A program made the translations under genes and the position numbers. Shown here one piece after another: positions 8,923 to 19,467 of a DNA stretch of 64,000 nucleotides. The stretch lies in NCBI GenBank assembly GCA_040380855.1, contig JBEIIG010000001.1:1-64000 (forward strand), read 5' to 3'. The first letter of the stretch is position 1. Each line of letters starts with the position of its first letter. Origin of the DNA: VFMC01 sp040380855. GTDB taxonomy: Bacteria; Actinomycetota; Acidimicrobiia; Acidimicrobiales; Ilumatobacteraceae. The notes beneath the pieces were generated by a model. That model ran no database searches. It saw nothing but the letters and a program-made list of their open reading frames with translations, and was not told the origin of the DNA.

Positions 8923-9165
8923 GCCGTGAGGCTACGGACTCGCTGCCCCGGAAACGAGTCATTTCGTCGTGGCAGACAGCACGCCGTTGGGGTGTACCGA
9001 GCAGAGGGCCCGGACGGCCCACCGACCTTCGGCTGTGTCGGTGGCGTCCGGGCTCCTGGAGGTTCCCGCTCGATACTGCATCTTCGCGCCGGCTCGCCGC
9101 TGGGGCCATCGTTCGCTGCCGAATGAGCCATTCGGCTCACCGAGGTCGGCCGAGCCGACCTGCGC
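8923..9165 (-). promoter_or_regulatory. Leader region of hom-thrC with a long two-part hairpin
   Basis: This 243-nt gap lies in an otherwise tightly packed operon and contains no gene. At 9008-9053 a 9-bp outer stem (GCCCGGACG with CGTCCGGGC) encloses an 8-bp inner stem (CCACCGAC with GTCGGTGG) and a 10-nt loop, with only a 2-nt bulge. A smaller inverted repeat, GGTCGGCCGAGCCGACC, sits at about 9143-9159, just past the lysA stop. The layout fits a terminator after lysA followed by a structured 5' leader that could attenuate hom. I could not match it to a riboswitch class I can recall, and no run of Thr or Met codons typical of a leader peptide stands out. Confidence 0.45.
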
Positions 9166-10452
9166 TCAGCCGACGTCGCAGCGCAACAGGTCGTCGAATG
9201 TCTCGCGGCGCACCACCAGGCGCGCCTCGCCGTCGCGCACGAACACCACGGGCGGCCGGGTGAGCTTGTTGTAGTTGCTGGCCATCGAGTGCCCGTAGGC
9301 GCCGGTGACCGGTGTGGCGAGCAGGGTGCCCGCACCAACATCGGCGGGCAACTGCGCATCGAAGATCAGCACGTCGCCGCTCTCGCAGTGCTTGCCCACC
9401 AGCCGCGCCGCCAGCGGACGCGGGGCGGCCACCTGCCGCGGGTCGAACGCCTCGTAGCCCGATCCGTACAGCACCGGGCGCGGGTTGTCACTCATGCCAC
9501 CGTCGACGGCCACATAGGTGCGCACGCCCTCGATGTGCTTCACCGTGCCCACGGTGTAGACGGTGACGGCAGCGGCGGCCACGATGGAACGGCCCGGCTC
9601 GACACTTACCCGCGACCGCACCCCGGCCGCACGACAGGCATCGAGCACCACTCGACCCCACTCGGCGATGGTGGGCGCCTCTTCGCCGGCCACATAGGCC
9701 ACGCCCAGCCCGCCGCCCAACACCAGTTCGGGCAGGTCGAGCGGAACGGCGAACCCGGCCATCACCTCGGCCGCACGGGCGAAGCTGGCAACGGCGAACA
9801 CGTTCGAGCCGATGTGGCAGTGCACGCCCACCAACTGCATCGCAGCCGACCGGCGGGCCCGGTCGACCGCTGCTGCGGCGCCGCCGTTGGCGAGGTTGAA
9901 CCCGAACTTCGAGTCGTCCTGTCCGGTGGCGATGTACTCGTGGGTGTGGGCCTGCACACCGGGGGTGATGCGCAGCACGACGTTCGGCACGGGCAATCCC
10001 TCGGTGGCGTGCAGGTGCTCGATGCGGTCGAACTCCTCGTCGCAGTCGACCACGATGTAGCGGATGCGCTCGGCCATGGCGGTGCGCAACTCGGCCAGGC
10101 TCTTGTTGTTGCCGTGCAGGGTGAGCGCATCGGCCGGCACACCCGCCGCGAGGGCCACGTGCATCTCGCCGCCGCTGGCCACGTCGAGCAGCATGCCCTC
10201 CTCGTAGACCAGGCGGGCCATGGCGGTGCAGAGGAACGCCTTCGTGGCGTACACCGCCTGCTGGTGCCCGAACGCATCGACCGCCTCGCGGCAGCGGTTG
10301 CGCAGATGGGCTTCGTCGTACACGAACAGCGGTGTACCGAAATCGGCGGCCAGATCGGCGAGCGCCCGACCCCCGATCGCGAGCGACCCGTCGGCCCGCA
10401 CCTCGGCGGTGTCGGGCAGCAGGTTCAGCGGCAGCGAGGTGTGATCGGCCAC
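9166..10452 (-). CDS. lysA: Diaminopimelate decarboxylase
   Basis: 428 residues; PLP enzyme that makes L-lysine from meso-diaminopimelate. K71 in VYATKAFLC is the PLP lysine. HCHIGSNV, GGGLGVAY, EPGRSIVA and the C-terminal CESGDVLIFDAQLP are the usual fold-III decarboxylase landmarks. The GTG at 10452 (V-A-D-H-T-S) starts 8 nt after the argS stop, so argS and lysA are co-transcribed. A longer open frame upstream only overlaps argS. The order argS-lysA-hom-thrC is the standard actinobacterial arrangement (for example in Mycobacterium tuberculosis). Confidence 0.96.
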   Translation of the reverse strand: MADHTSLPLNLLPDTAEVRADGSLAIGGRALADLAADFGTPLFVYDEAHLRNRCREAVDAFGHQQAVYATKAFLCTAMARLVYEEGMLLDVASGGEMHVALAAGVPADALTLHGNNKSLAELRTAMAERIRYIVVDCDEEFDRIEHLHATEGLPVPNVVLRITPGVQAHTHEYIATGQDDSKFGFNLANGGAAAAVDRARRSAAMQLVGVHCHIGSNVFAVASFARAAEVMAGFAVPLDLPELVLGGGLGVAYVAGEEAPTIAEWGRVVLDACRAAGVRSRVSVEPGRSIVAAAAVTVYTVGTVKHIEGVRTYVAVDGGMSDNPRPVLYGSGYEAFDPRQVAAPRPLAARLVGKHCESGDVLIFDAQLPADVGAGTLLATPVTGAYGHSMASNYNKLTRPPVVFVRDGEARLVVRRETFDDLLRCDVG

Positions 10453-10460
10453 GGGTGCGC

Positions 10461-12197
<1,737 letters not shown>

Positions 12198-12334
12198 GGT
12201 GCGCCGATGGTACCGGCCCACCCCTGCTGCGTTCCGATCCATTCATGTCGGTCGGTTCATCCCGGTCGATTCATGCAGTCGATCGAGGCGGCCGCTGGCT
12301 TTCCCGGCTGCAGTCGCTATCCTCGTCGCATCCC

Positions 12335-12410
12335 GTCCTCGTAGCTCAGGGGATAGAGCAATGGTTTCCGGAACCATGTGTCGGAGGTTCGAATCCTTCC
12401 GGGGGCGCCA
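12335..12410 (+). tRNA. tRNA-Arg (anticodon CCG)
   Basis: The cloverleaf folds by eye: acceptor GTCCTCG with CGGGGGC (two G-U pairs), T8-A9, D stem GCTC/GAGC, and anticodon stem ATGGT/ACCAT around the loop TTCCGGA. The T stem is GGAGG/CCTTC with TTCGAAT in the loop, and the discriminator G is followed by an encoded CCA. The anticodon at 12368-12370 is CCG, reading CGG arginine codons, which are frequent in this GC-rich genome. A TATCCT -10 hexamer lies 11 nt upstream. It is divergent from argS, the gene for its own synthetase. Confidence 0.97.
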
Positions 12411-12464
12411 GCCGTTCATCTGTTTCCCGCCCCTTGCCGCTACCAGTCGGTAGCCTTGCGGCCC

Positions 12465-13073
12465 GTGAACCAGATGAAGAACCGCCTGCAGGCGCTCACG
12501 TTGCTCGACCGGGCGATGGCAGCCATGACCGACGCCGAACTCGAGGCCCGAGCGGCAACGTTGCCCGACGAGCACCGCTCGGCGCTCGACTCGATCTGCG
12601 GGGCCGGCGACGACGGGTTCACCGATCCCGCAGCTCGCGCCGTGGCCCTGCGCGCCACGGTGGCTCGCGGCCGGATGAACGGTGTGCTCGAGCAGGTGGC
12701 CACGGTGCTCACCGACACCTGCCTGGCCGACTGCATCGAGCAACTCGGCGACCACGCCGACAATCCCACCGAAGCCGAACTGCTCGAGGTCACGCCCGGT
12801 CTGATCGAGCGTCACGGCCTCGCCACGGTGCGCCTCACCCTCGCCACCTCGGTGGCCGGCGAGGCTGCGGCCTCGGTGATGCTGGTGCGCCTGCTGAAGA
12901 GCCACGACGAACTCGGCCTGCCCGCACGCGAGGCCGTCGCCACGGCGCCGGTCGTGCTCAGCCGCGAGGCCGACGACGAGACCAAGGCCAAGCGCAAGGC
13001 GGCCAAGGAGCGCAAGCAGGCCGAGGCCCGTATCCGACGCGAGCAGCAGGCCCGCGCCCGTAACCGGGCCTGA
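12465..13073 (+). CDS. Conserved hypothetical, mostly helical protein with charged C-terminus
   Basis: 202 residues with no family that I recognise. It begins MNQMKNRLQALTLLDRAMAAMTDAE and is Ala/Leu/Glu-rich and probably all helical. It ends in a Lys/Arg/Glu-rich segment (ETKAKRKAAKERKQAEARI) that could form a charged single helix or bind nucleic acid. No membrane segment or signal peptide is visible. The GTG start is chosen because TAGCCT at 12451-12456 ends 8 nt before it, the spacing of a leaderless transcript; an in-frame ATG at 12474 is an alternative. It follows the tRNA gene on the same strand and is convergent with ogt. Confidence 0.7.
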   Translation: MNQMKNRLQALTLLDRAMAAMTDAELEARAATLPDEHRSALDSICGAGDDGFTDPAARAVALRATVARGRMNGVLEQVATVLTDTCLADCIEQLGDHADNPTEAELLEVTPGLIERHGLATVRLTLATSVAGEAAASVMLVRLLKSHDELGLPAREAVATAPVVLSREADDETKAKRKAAKERKQAEARIRREQQARARNRA

Positions 13074-13097
13074 TTCGTCGGGCACACGTGCGCCGCG

Positions 13098-13601
13098 TCA
13101 GCGGCTCACGACCACCCGCTGCTCGTGCTCGAGCAGCCATGCCTTCGCATCGAGCCCACCGGCGAATCCGGTGAGCGCACCCGACGCACCCACAACGCGA
13201 TGGCAGGGCACGATGATGCCGATCGGGTTGCGGCCGTTCGCGGCACCGACGGCCCGCGCCTTGTTGGGGTCGCCCAGTGCCACCGCCTGCTGGCCGTAGG
13301 TCATCGTCGTGCCGTAGGGGATGCTGCGCAGCACGTCCCACGCAGCGCGCTGGAACGCGGTGCCCTGCGGATCGAGCGGGAGGTCGAACTCGGTGCGGGT
13401 GCCGGCGAAGTACTCGCCTAGCTGATGCATCGTGGTGTCGAGCAACTGCTGCTGCGCTGCGGTGGGGGATGTCGTCGGCGCATCGCTGCCGGGGCGCGGG
13501 TCGTCGTGCCACCACACGGCGCACACCCCGACGTCGCTCACCACCACGGTGAGCGTTCCGATCGGTGAGGGCATCGTGGCCGAGGCGAGGTCAGCGGGCA
13601 T
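13098..13601 (-). CDS. ogt: Methylated-DNA--[protein]-cysteine S-methyltransferase
   Basis: 167 residues; suicide repair of O6-methylguanine by transferring the methyl group to a cysteine. C133 in IIVPCHRVVG is the acceptor, and the helix-turn-helix/wing region AWDVLRSIPYGTTMTYGQ and NGRNPIGII are intact. The ATG at 13601 has AAGGA 8 nt upstream and overlaps the end of the Ada-AlkA gene by 11 nt, so the two are translated from one message. The same pair in the same order occurs in M. tuberculosis (alkA-ogt). Confidence 0.96.
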   Translation of the reverse strand: MPADLASATMPSPIGTLTVVVSDVGVCAVWWHDDPRPGSDAPTTSPTAAQQQLLDTTMHQLGEYFAGTRTEFDLPLDPQGTAFQRAAWDVLRSIPYGTTMTYGQQAVALGDPNKARAVGAANGRNPIGIIVPCHRVVGASGALTGFAGGLDAKAWLLEHEQRVVVSR

Positions 13602-15072
13602 GTGATGATCCTTTCGTAACGGGCGCAAGGGCGTGCCAGAGATGGTGCACTGCGTACGAGCGCCACGGGCTGAACGCGGCGGCACGGGCAGCGACGTCGC
13701 GGGCCGCCACACCATGCGCCTCGAGGGCTCGACGCAGGACGAGGTCGGTGGGCAGGAACACATCGGGGTCGCCGAGGGCACGCATCGCCACATACCCGGC
13801 GGTCCAGGGGCCCACCCCCGGTAGGGCGAGCAACTGCTGCTCGAGCACGGCCCGGTCGGCGCCCACATCGAGACCCACTCGGCCATCGGCCACCGCCGCA
13901 CACGCTGCCACCACGGCGCGACCGCGGGCAGCGGGCAGCGGCAGCACGGCCGGATCGAGGGCGGCGAGCGCCCCGGCCGAGGGGAACAGCAGGCCGTGAG
14001 CACTCCGCTCGCCCACCGTTGCGGCGATGCGGCCCAGCACCGTTCGTGCCCCGGCCACCGACACCTGCTGGCCCACGATCGCCCGCACGAGCACCTCGGC
14101 ACCGTCGATGGCACCGGGCGACCGCATACCGGGTCGGGCCGCCACGAGTGGGGCCAGCAATTCATCGCCGGCCAGGTGGGCGTCGATGGCCACCGGATCG
14201 GCGTCGAGGTCGAGCAGGCGGCGGCAGCGCTGCACCGCAGCCTGCAGATCGGCCACATCGTCGAGGCGCAGCGTGCACCGCACCGCGGTGCCATGAGCAT
14301 CGCTGAACGGCTGCAGGGTCACCCGACCGCACCCGTGCGCCAGTCGAACGGTGCGGGTGTAGACGTCGCCGTCGCACGTCTCCACCCCGGTCACCGACCT
14401 CGCCCCCAGATAGCCGAACAGCGTCGGGGTGTCGAACGGCCCTCGCACGGCGAGACGCAGACCGATCTCGCCGGCGCTCGCCGTGACGTCGCGGTGGCGG
14501 CCGGCCCGGTGCCCGGTTCGGAGTGTGGAGGGCGTGGCTGCGAACACGTCGCGCACGGTGTCGTTGAACTGGCGCACACTGGCGAAGCCGGCGGCGAAGG
14601 CGATGTCGGCGAACGACATCGACGTCGTCTCGACCAGCAACCGAGCGGTCTGAGCACGCTGGGCGCGGGCGATGGCAAGCGGTCCCGCGCCCAGTTCGTC
14701 GGTGATCAACCGGTTCAGATGGCGCTCGCTGTAGCCGAGGCGCGTGGCCAGCCCACGAACACCCTCGCGGTCGACAACACCGTCGGCGATCAATCGCATC
14801 GCCCGGGCCACCACATCGGCGCGCATGTTCCACTCGGGCGAACCCGGCGAGGCATCGGGCCGGCACCGTTTGCACGCCCGGAAGCCGCGCTGCTGGGCGG
14901 CGGCCGCCGTGGCGAAGAACGACACGTTGCGCCGCCGCGGCGTGGCGGCCGGGCACGAGGGCCGGCAGTAGATACCGGTGGTGTGAACCGCCGTGACGAA
15001 CCACCCGTCGAACCGGCTGTCGCGGCTCGCCACGGCCCGGTAGTACTGCTCGTCGCGGTCGGCGCTCTCCAC
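13591..15072 (-). CDS. alkA: Ada regulatory domain fused to AlkA 3-methyladenine DNA glycosylase
   Basis: 493 residues. Residues about 10-85 are the Ada N-terminal zinc domain, with cysteines in YCRPSCP and CKRC, which senses methyl phosphotriesters. An AraC-type helix-turn-helix follows (GVRGLATRLGYSERHLNRLI). From about 190 come the AlkA N-terminal domain and the helix-hairpin-helix glycosylase (RAIVGQQVSVAGARTVLG, LLALPGVGPWTAGYVAMRALG, with D in DVFLPTDLVLRRAL as the catalytic Asp). It therefore combines a methylation-sensing activator with a base-excision enzyme, the mycobacterial-type arrangement. It is encoded with ogt immediately downstream. Auto-induction by methylation damage is expected from the family and is not shown by the sequence. 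Confidence 0.95.
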   Translation of the reverse strand: MESADRDEQYYRAVASRDSRFDGWFVTAVHTTGIYCRPSCPAATPRRRNVSFFATAAAAQQRGFRACKRCRPDASPGSPEWNMRADVVARAMRLIADGVVDREGVRGLATRLGYSERHLNRLITDELGAGPLAIARAQRAQTARLLVETTSMSFADIAFAAGFASVRQFNDTVRDVFAATPSTLRTGHRAGRHRDVTASAGEIGLRLAVRGPFDTPTLFGYLGARSVTGVETCDGDVYTRTVRLAHGCGRVTLQPFSDAHGTAVRCTLRLDDVADLQAAVQRCRRLLDLDADPVAIDAHLAGDELLAPLVAARPGMRSPGAIDGAEVLVRAIVGQQVSVAGARTVLGRIAATVGERSAHGLLFPSAGALAALDPAVLPLPAARGRAVVAACAAVADGRVGLDVGADRAVLEQQLLALPGVGPWTAGYVAMRALGDPDVFLPTDLVLRRALEAHGVAARDVAARAAAFSPWRSYAVHHLWHALAPVTKGSSHAR

Positions 15073-15342
15073 GCCGATCAGTGTGCCGCTCCGCTCCCGC
15101 CGTTCCTAGCGGAAATCGGACAGCGCCACAGCACCTCCCCGTCCATGGAGCGGCTCCGTGAGCGTGGACCACCGTGCGGGGTGTCTACGCGCACGAAGCC
15201 CAGGGGATCGTGAGCGGAGACCACCGACGAGGTGGTCTCCGCTCACGGACGACCGGTTTGGGTCGGGGGTCGGGCGAGGGTGGGGGCGGGCGCGGGTGGG
15301 GGCGGGTGGGGAGCCGGAGCTGGTGGGGGCGGGGCGAGCGGG
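15073..15342 (-). terminator. Terminator region: perfect 17-bp hairpin preceded by a C-rich RNA stretch
   Basis: This 270-nt gap has no gene. Leftward transcripts leaving the transglutaminase gene first cross 15251-15342, which in RNA sense is a run of cytosines with almost no clustered G (on the plus strand it is GGGGG-rich). They then reach 15209-15247, where a perfect 17-bp stem (arms starting CGTGAGCGGAGACCACC) closes a GACGA loop. C-rich, unstructured RNA is the classic Rho-loading (rut) composition. A half-copy of the stem sequence (GTGAGCGTGGACCACC) lies nearby at about 15158. Downstream, ada-alkA begins at 15072. Confidence 0.6.
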
Positions 15343-16236
15343 TCAGGGGAGGGAGGTGACATCGACGCCGACGGACAACGACTGCGCGGCGGCCGGACCG
15401 ATGACGACACCGCGCACCGGAGCGACATCGGTGTAGTCGCGACCCCAGGCGCACGTGACGTGCCGCCGCGGTGGCATCTGGTCGTTGGTGGGGTCGACGT
15501 CGAACCAGCCGATACCCGGCGCCCACACCCCGCACCAGGCGTGCGACGCATCGGTGCCCGCCAGTTTCGGCTGACCGGGGGGCGGGTCGGTCTCGATGTA
15601 GCCGCTCACGTAGCGCGCGGCCAGCCCATTGGCACGCAGGCAGGCGAGCATGAGGTGGGCGAAGTCCTGGCACACACCGCGCCGGGCCCGCAGCACGTCG
15701 GCCAACGGTGTCGACACGTCGGAGAACTCGGGGTCGAACGCGAAGTCGGTGAAGATCCGCGTCGACAACGCCTGCACCGTCTCGCCGATCGGGCGGCCGG
15801 GCAGCATCACGTCGGCACACAGATCGACGACCTCGGGCAACGCAGGCGTCGACGGTGTGAGCGCTGCGAACGGGCCCACCTCGCAGGCCAGGTCGCCACG
15901 CGCCTCGCGCACCGCATCGGCCGTCTGCTCCCAGGTGGGCTGCGCACCGCCGACGACCGACTGCGGCACCTCCACGCGCACCACGCTGCGCGCCGTCACC
16001 ACGAGATGATCGTGCGGCCGGTGGATGCCGATGCGCATCACCCGGTTCCCGAACGCATCGAGGTGTTCGGTCTGCTCGTCGGCGGACGGGTCGAGATCGA
16101 GCGACGTCGATTCGACGACCTGCCGTGGCGTGGCCCGCGGCACGAGGTGGGCAACCGTGTAGCCGTCGCTCATCGCCCGGCCGTAGTGGTACTCGGTGCG
16201 GTGGCACACCGCGAAGCGCATAGCGTCGGCGTTCAC
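15343..16236 (-). CDS. Transglutaminase-like cysteine protease of the ATP-grasp/alpha-E cluster
   Basis: 297 residues. The N-terminal part (FAVCHRTEYHYGRAMSDGYTVAHLVPR) is the beta-rich bacterial transglutaminase N-domain. The catalytic core shows Cys in RARRGVCQDFAHLMLACLR, His in TDASHAWCGVWAPG and Asp in WFDVDPTND, a complete triad. Family members are predicted peptidases or amide-forming enzymes. The GTG start overlaps the stop of the upstream ATP-grasp/alpha-E fusion by 3 nt (GTGA), so it is translationally coupled as the last gene of the four-gene operon. An ATG five codons in is a weaker alternative. A terminator hairpin follows. No signal peptide, so it is cytoplasmic. Confidence 0.92.
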   Translation of the reverse strand: MNADAMRFAVCHRTEYHYGRAMSDGYTVAHLVPRATPRQVVESTSLDLDPSADEQTEHLDAFGNRVMRIGIHRPHDHLVVTARSVVRVEVPQSVVGGAQPTWEQTADAVREARGDLACEVGPFAALTPSTPALPEVVDLCADVMLPGRPIGETVQALSTRIFTDFAFDPEFSDVSTPLADVLRARRGVCQDFAHLMLACLRANGLAARYVSGYIETDPPPGQPKLAGTDASHAWCGVWAPGIGWFDVDPTNDQMPPRRHVTCAWGRDYTDVAPVRGVVIGPAAAQSLSVGVDVTSLP

Positions 16237-18524
16237 CGGCCCCCCAACACCATCGGGTTCACCGGATCGGCGAACCAGCGCGCCACCACGGCGGCATCGA
16301 GTTGCAGCAGCGGACCGCGGGCGGCCAGCACCAACCCGTCGACCGACAGGCGACGACCGCGCACAACGACATCGTCGAGATCGGCGAACGTCGCCCGCAC
16401 CGCCTGCTCGACCAGCGCACCCCCCTCGGGCCACGCCAGCGACGCCAGGTGCTCGCGCAACCGGTCGAGCTGGAATGCGAGCCCACGCGGGTTCACGTCG
16501 TCGCGCACCAGCAGGTCGACCACGGCGTGCAGTTCGACGTCGCTGCGGTAGCGGCGTCGATAGGCGACGAGGCTCTCGTTGGCGGCGAGCACCGCCTCGA
16601 TGAGCGGCTGGAACGCCAAGGGGTCGACCGCCTGGCCGACGGCGGCTTCGACCGAACCGAGCAGGGCGATACCCCGCTCGATGCGCCGCCCCAGGTCGAG
16701 GAACCGCCATGCCGGGCCGCGCACGGTGCTCTCGGTGGCCAGCCCGGCCAGCGCGGCCAGGTCGATGAGGATGAGGTCGAGATCGTCGACCGCAGCGTCG
16801 GTGCGAACCAGATCGCTCACCACTCGTGCCAGCCGTCCGAGGACTCGACCCGTCGTGGTCGACAGGTATTCGCGCACCGACCGAGCCTCGTTCACGAGCG
16901 ACGACACCTGGTGCGCCACCGTAGCCCGCGTGGCTGCCAGCTCGCGCTGCAGCACCTCGGCCAGCGGCGCACCGTCGACGGCGTCGCTGCGCTGCGGTGC
17001 CCCTTGGGCCGAGCGCAGCAACGCCACGGCGCCCATCGCCCATCCACCACCGGCGAGGGTGACCAGGTAGGGGTCTTGCTCGACCTGCGCGCCCACCACC
17101 CGCGCTGCCCGTGCCGCAACCTCGGCCCGCTCGGCGGCGCGGCCCATCCAGTAGAGCGCATCGGCGGCACGCTTGGGCACCGAGGCACCGAAGTCGACCT
17201 GCTGCACGGCAGCCGCTTGCGCAGTCGCCGTCGACGCGGACACACCCGCCTCGGCCCGGCCCGATCGGGCACCACCCACCACCCACACGTCCTTGGTGCG
17301 CTCGGCGGTGGGTGCGGCCGGATGATCGCCGTCGGCGAGCACTCGGCCGGCGCCGCCCGGCATCACCCAGATGCCGTCGGGCCCCACCACCGTGTTCAAC
17401 CGCAGCACCACCCGCCCGGGTACCAGGCCCTGCGCTGCGTCGTACACGGGTGTGGTGGCCAGCGGCTCGCCGGCGTACGGGCGCAGCAGCAGTGATTCAC
17501 CCACGAGTGCCCCGGCCACATCGGCCAAGCGCTGCTGCACCGCAGCGATCTCGCCCACACCGGTACCGAAGGCGTTGCCCAGCACCACCCCGCCCCGCTG
17601 CGCCGCCCAGGTGATGGCAGGAACTCCGTTCACGCCCTGCGCACGCGGTTCGAGCGGGTCGAGGCCGGCGTCCTCGAGTCGGCGGTAGACGACGTCGACC
17701 GGTTCCAGGCCGCCGAGCGCCCGCAACCACAGCCGGTCCTGGCGCATCACCAGATCGCCGCCCTCGGCCAGGTGCAGGCCCATCTGCACCGCCAGGTACG
17801 AGTGCTCGACGTAACTCGGGTGCTCGGACCCACCCGACAGCACGACGGTGCGGGTGTCGGTGCGACCAGTGGGGGCGAGCGCAGCCAGCGCCCGGCGCAG
17901 CACCGCCGCAGCCACGCCGACCGGCGACGTGCCGGCGGCACGCAGCGGCTCGGCCATCACCCGGGCGGTGATCGACCGGTTCAGCAACGCATACCCCAGG
18001 CCGGTCGGCGAGTCGGTGAAGTCGCCCAGCACCCGCCAGGTGCCGTCGGCGGTACGCACCATGTCGACGGCGTGCTGCACCAACCAACGAGCTGGTCGCT
18101 GCAGCCCTGCCGACATGCGCAGCGACGGGCTCGCGGCCACCTCGGCGGCCGGCACCACCCCGGTGCGCACCAGGGTCCGCTCGCCGTAGAGGTCGGCCAT
18201 CACTGCTTCGAGCACCCGCACCCGCTGGGCCGCAGCGCGCGCCAACAGGTCGAACTCGGCCTGCTCGATCAGCATCGGCACGGGGTCGAGCCGCCACGGT
18301 CGGCTGGCAACACCGCGACCCGTGAGATCGTGCACGAGGTGGCCGGCACCCTCGGCGTCGAGCATCCGATCGGCCTGTCGTTGTCGTTCGGCGAGTTCGC
18401 CGACACCCACCGATGCGAGCGCAGCGCTGAGCACGCGCCACCCCTGACGCACGCTGCCGTCGGGGGCGACCGCCTCGTCGTACCGGCTCGCGTCGGGTTG
18501 GTACTGCATCTCGCCGGGGCTCAC
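16233..18524 (-). CDS. Circularly permuted ATP-grasp domain fused to an alpha-E (DUF403) domain
   Basis: 763 residues. The first ~440 resemble the neighbouring circularly permuted ATP-grasp protein, and the last ~310 are an alpha-E domain (RAADALYWMGRAAERAEVAARAARV). Key ATP-grasp stretches are degraded compared with the first copy: VLEDNLRVPSG there is VLGDFTDSPTG here, NAPGAGV becomes NAFGTGV, and the KPANESGGYG segment is missing. This half may therefore be a pseudo-enzyme or scaffold. The GTG at 18524 is chosen because GGTGAGG precedes it and overlaps the stop of the upstream alpha-E gene; a GTG at 18557 would extend it by 11 residues. The family context (permuted ATP-grasp, alpha-E, transglutaminase) has been predicted to make peptide or amide bonds, but no reaction is established. 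Confidence 0.88.
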   Translation of the reverse strand: MSPGEMQYQPDASRYDEAVAPDGSVRQGWRVLSAALASVGVGELAERQRQADRMLDAEGAGHLVHDLTGRGVASRPWRLDPVPMLIEQAEFDLLARAAAQRVRVLEAVMADLYGERTLVRTGVVPAAEVAASPSLRMSAGLQRPARWLVQHAVDMVRTADGTWRVLGDFTDSPTGLGYALLNRSITARVMAEPLRAAGTSPVGVAAAVLRRALAALAPTGRTDTRTVVLSGGSEHPSYVEHSYLAVQMGLHLAEGGDLVMRQDRLWLRALGGLEPVDVVYRRLEDAGLDPLEPRAQGVNGVPAITWAAQRGGVVLGNAFGTGVGEIAAVQQRLADVAGALVGESLLLRPYAGEPLATTPVYDAAQGLVPGRVVLRLNTVVGPDGIWVMPGGAGRVLADGDHPAAPTAERTKDVWVVGGARSGRAEAGVSASTATAQAAAVQQVDFGASVPKRAADALYWMGRAAERAEVAARAARVVGAQVEQDPYLVTLAGGGWAMGAVALLRSAQGAPQRSDAVDGAPLAEVLQRELAATRATVAHQVSSLVNEARSVREYLSTTTGRVLGRLARVVSDLVRTDAAVDDLDLILIDLAALAGLATESTVRGPAWRFLDLGRRIERGIALLGSVEAAVGQAVDPLAFQPLIEAVLAANESLVAYRRRYRSDVELHAVVDLLVRDDVNPRGLAFQLDRLREHLASLAWPEGGALVEQAVRATFADLDDVVVRGRRLSVDGLVLAARGPLLQLDAAVVARWFADPVNPMVLGGR

Positions 18525-18531
18525 GACTGCC

Positions 18532-19467
18532 TCACCTGCTCGATCGTACGAAGGCACCGACCACTGCGTCGTTCACCGCAGCAAGGCCCACCTGTACCTC
18601 GTCCATCACGGCATCGAGCGCCGCCCCGTCGTCGGCAACGGTGGGCAGCCCGGCCAGCAGCGACGCCACCCGGTCGACGACGGCCACGGTCTCGTCGGCA
18701 CGCGGCAACTGCAGAAGCGCCGCCCGCGCCGTGGCCACGGCATGGGTGACCGAACGCGGGAAGACGGGATCGAACAGCAAGAACCGCACCACCGCCGCAC
18801 CGTCGATCGGGCCACGGGTGGCGCGCTGGTACATCTGCAGGCCGCTCACCGAGCGCAGCACGCCCATCCACTGCACGTCGTCGTACACCTGGCCACCGGT
18901 GTGCTCGGCAGCCAGCAGCGAGGCGGCCCGAACACCCACCACACGGGTGGTCATGTCGGCCCGTTCGAGCGCCTTGCCGAGGCACCACAACTGGTACGCC
19001 TCGTCGCGGCTCATCGCCGTGGCGATGACACCCTCCACGCGCTGTCCGTCGCCGATCACCCGGTTCAAGAACCGTGCCCGGCTGCGTCGGTCGACCGCGT
19101 CGAGCGCACTCGCCTGGGCGAACAGGTACAGGTCGTTCACCGCCTGCCACGCTTCGCGCGGCAGCACTTCGCGGGTGGTGCGCAGGTTGTCGCGGGCATG
19201 GTCGATACTGCTGGCCACGCTGCCCGGGTTGGTGCGCTCGGCCACCAGGAACGACACGATCGCCGCTTCGTTCGCCTCGGAATGGGCGAGGTCGAACGCC
19301 CAGCGCCCACCCACCACGGCGAGCAGCGGCTCCCAGGTCGACGTGACGCTGACCGGCAGGTCGACGATCAGCTCGGTGTAGGTGCGCACGATGCGCGCCG
19401 TGTCTTCGGCGCGCTCGAGGTAGCGGGCGCCCCAGTAGACGTTGTCGGCCACACGCGACAGCAGCAT
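18532..19467 (-). CDS. Alpha-E (DUF403) domain protein
   Basis: 311 residues, entirely the alpha-E helical domain: MLLSRVADNVYWGARYLERAEDTARI at the start and EAYQLWCLGKALERADMTTRVV in the middle, matching the two conserved glutamate-bearing helices of the family. The biochemical role is unknown; it always accompanies circularly permuted ATP-grasp proteins. Its ATG overlaps the stop of the upstream ATP-grasp gene by one base (TGATG), so the two are coupled and probably made in equal amounts. The stop is 7 nt before the start of the ATP-grasp/alpha-E fusion. Confidence 0.92.
   Translation of the reverse strand: MLLSRVADNVYWGARYLERAEDTARIVRTYTELIVDLPVSVTSTWEPLLAVVGGRWAFDLAHSEANEAAIVSFLVAERTNPGSVASSIDHARDNLRTTREVLPREAWQAVNDLYLFAQASALDAVDRRSRARFLNRVIGDGQRVEGVIATAMSRDEAYQLWCLGKALERADMTTRVVGVRAASLLAAEHTGGQVYDDVQWMGVLRSVSGLQMYQRATRGPIDGAAVVRFLLFDPVFPRSVTHAVATARAALLQLPRADETVAVVDRVASLLAGLPTVADDGAALDAVMDEVQVGLAAVNDAVVGAFVRSSR

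Noticed and set aside
8923..9165. SAM-type riboswitch before hom
   Set aside because: The hairpin lacks the core sequences I can recall for SAM riboswitches; kept only as an unassigned leader structure.
15251..15342. A coding region or protein repeat in the G-rich stretch
   Set aside because: No frame gives a plausible protein; composition and position fit a termination region.
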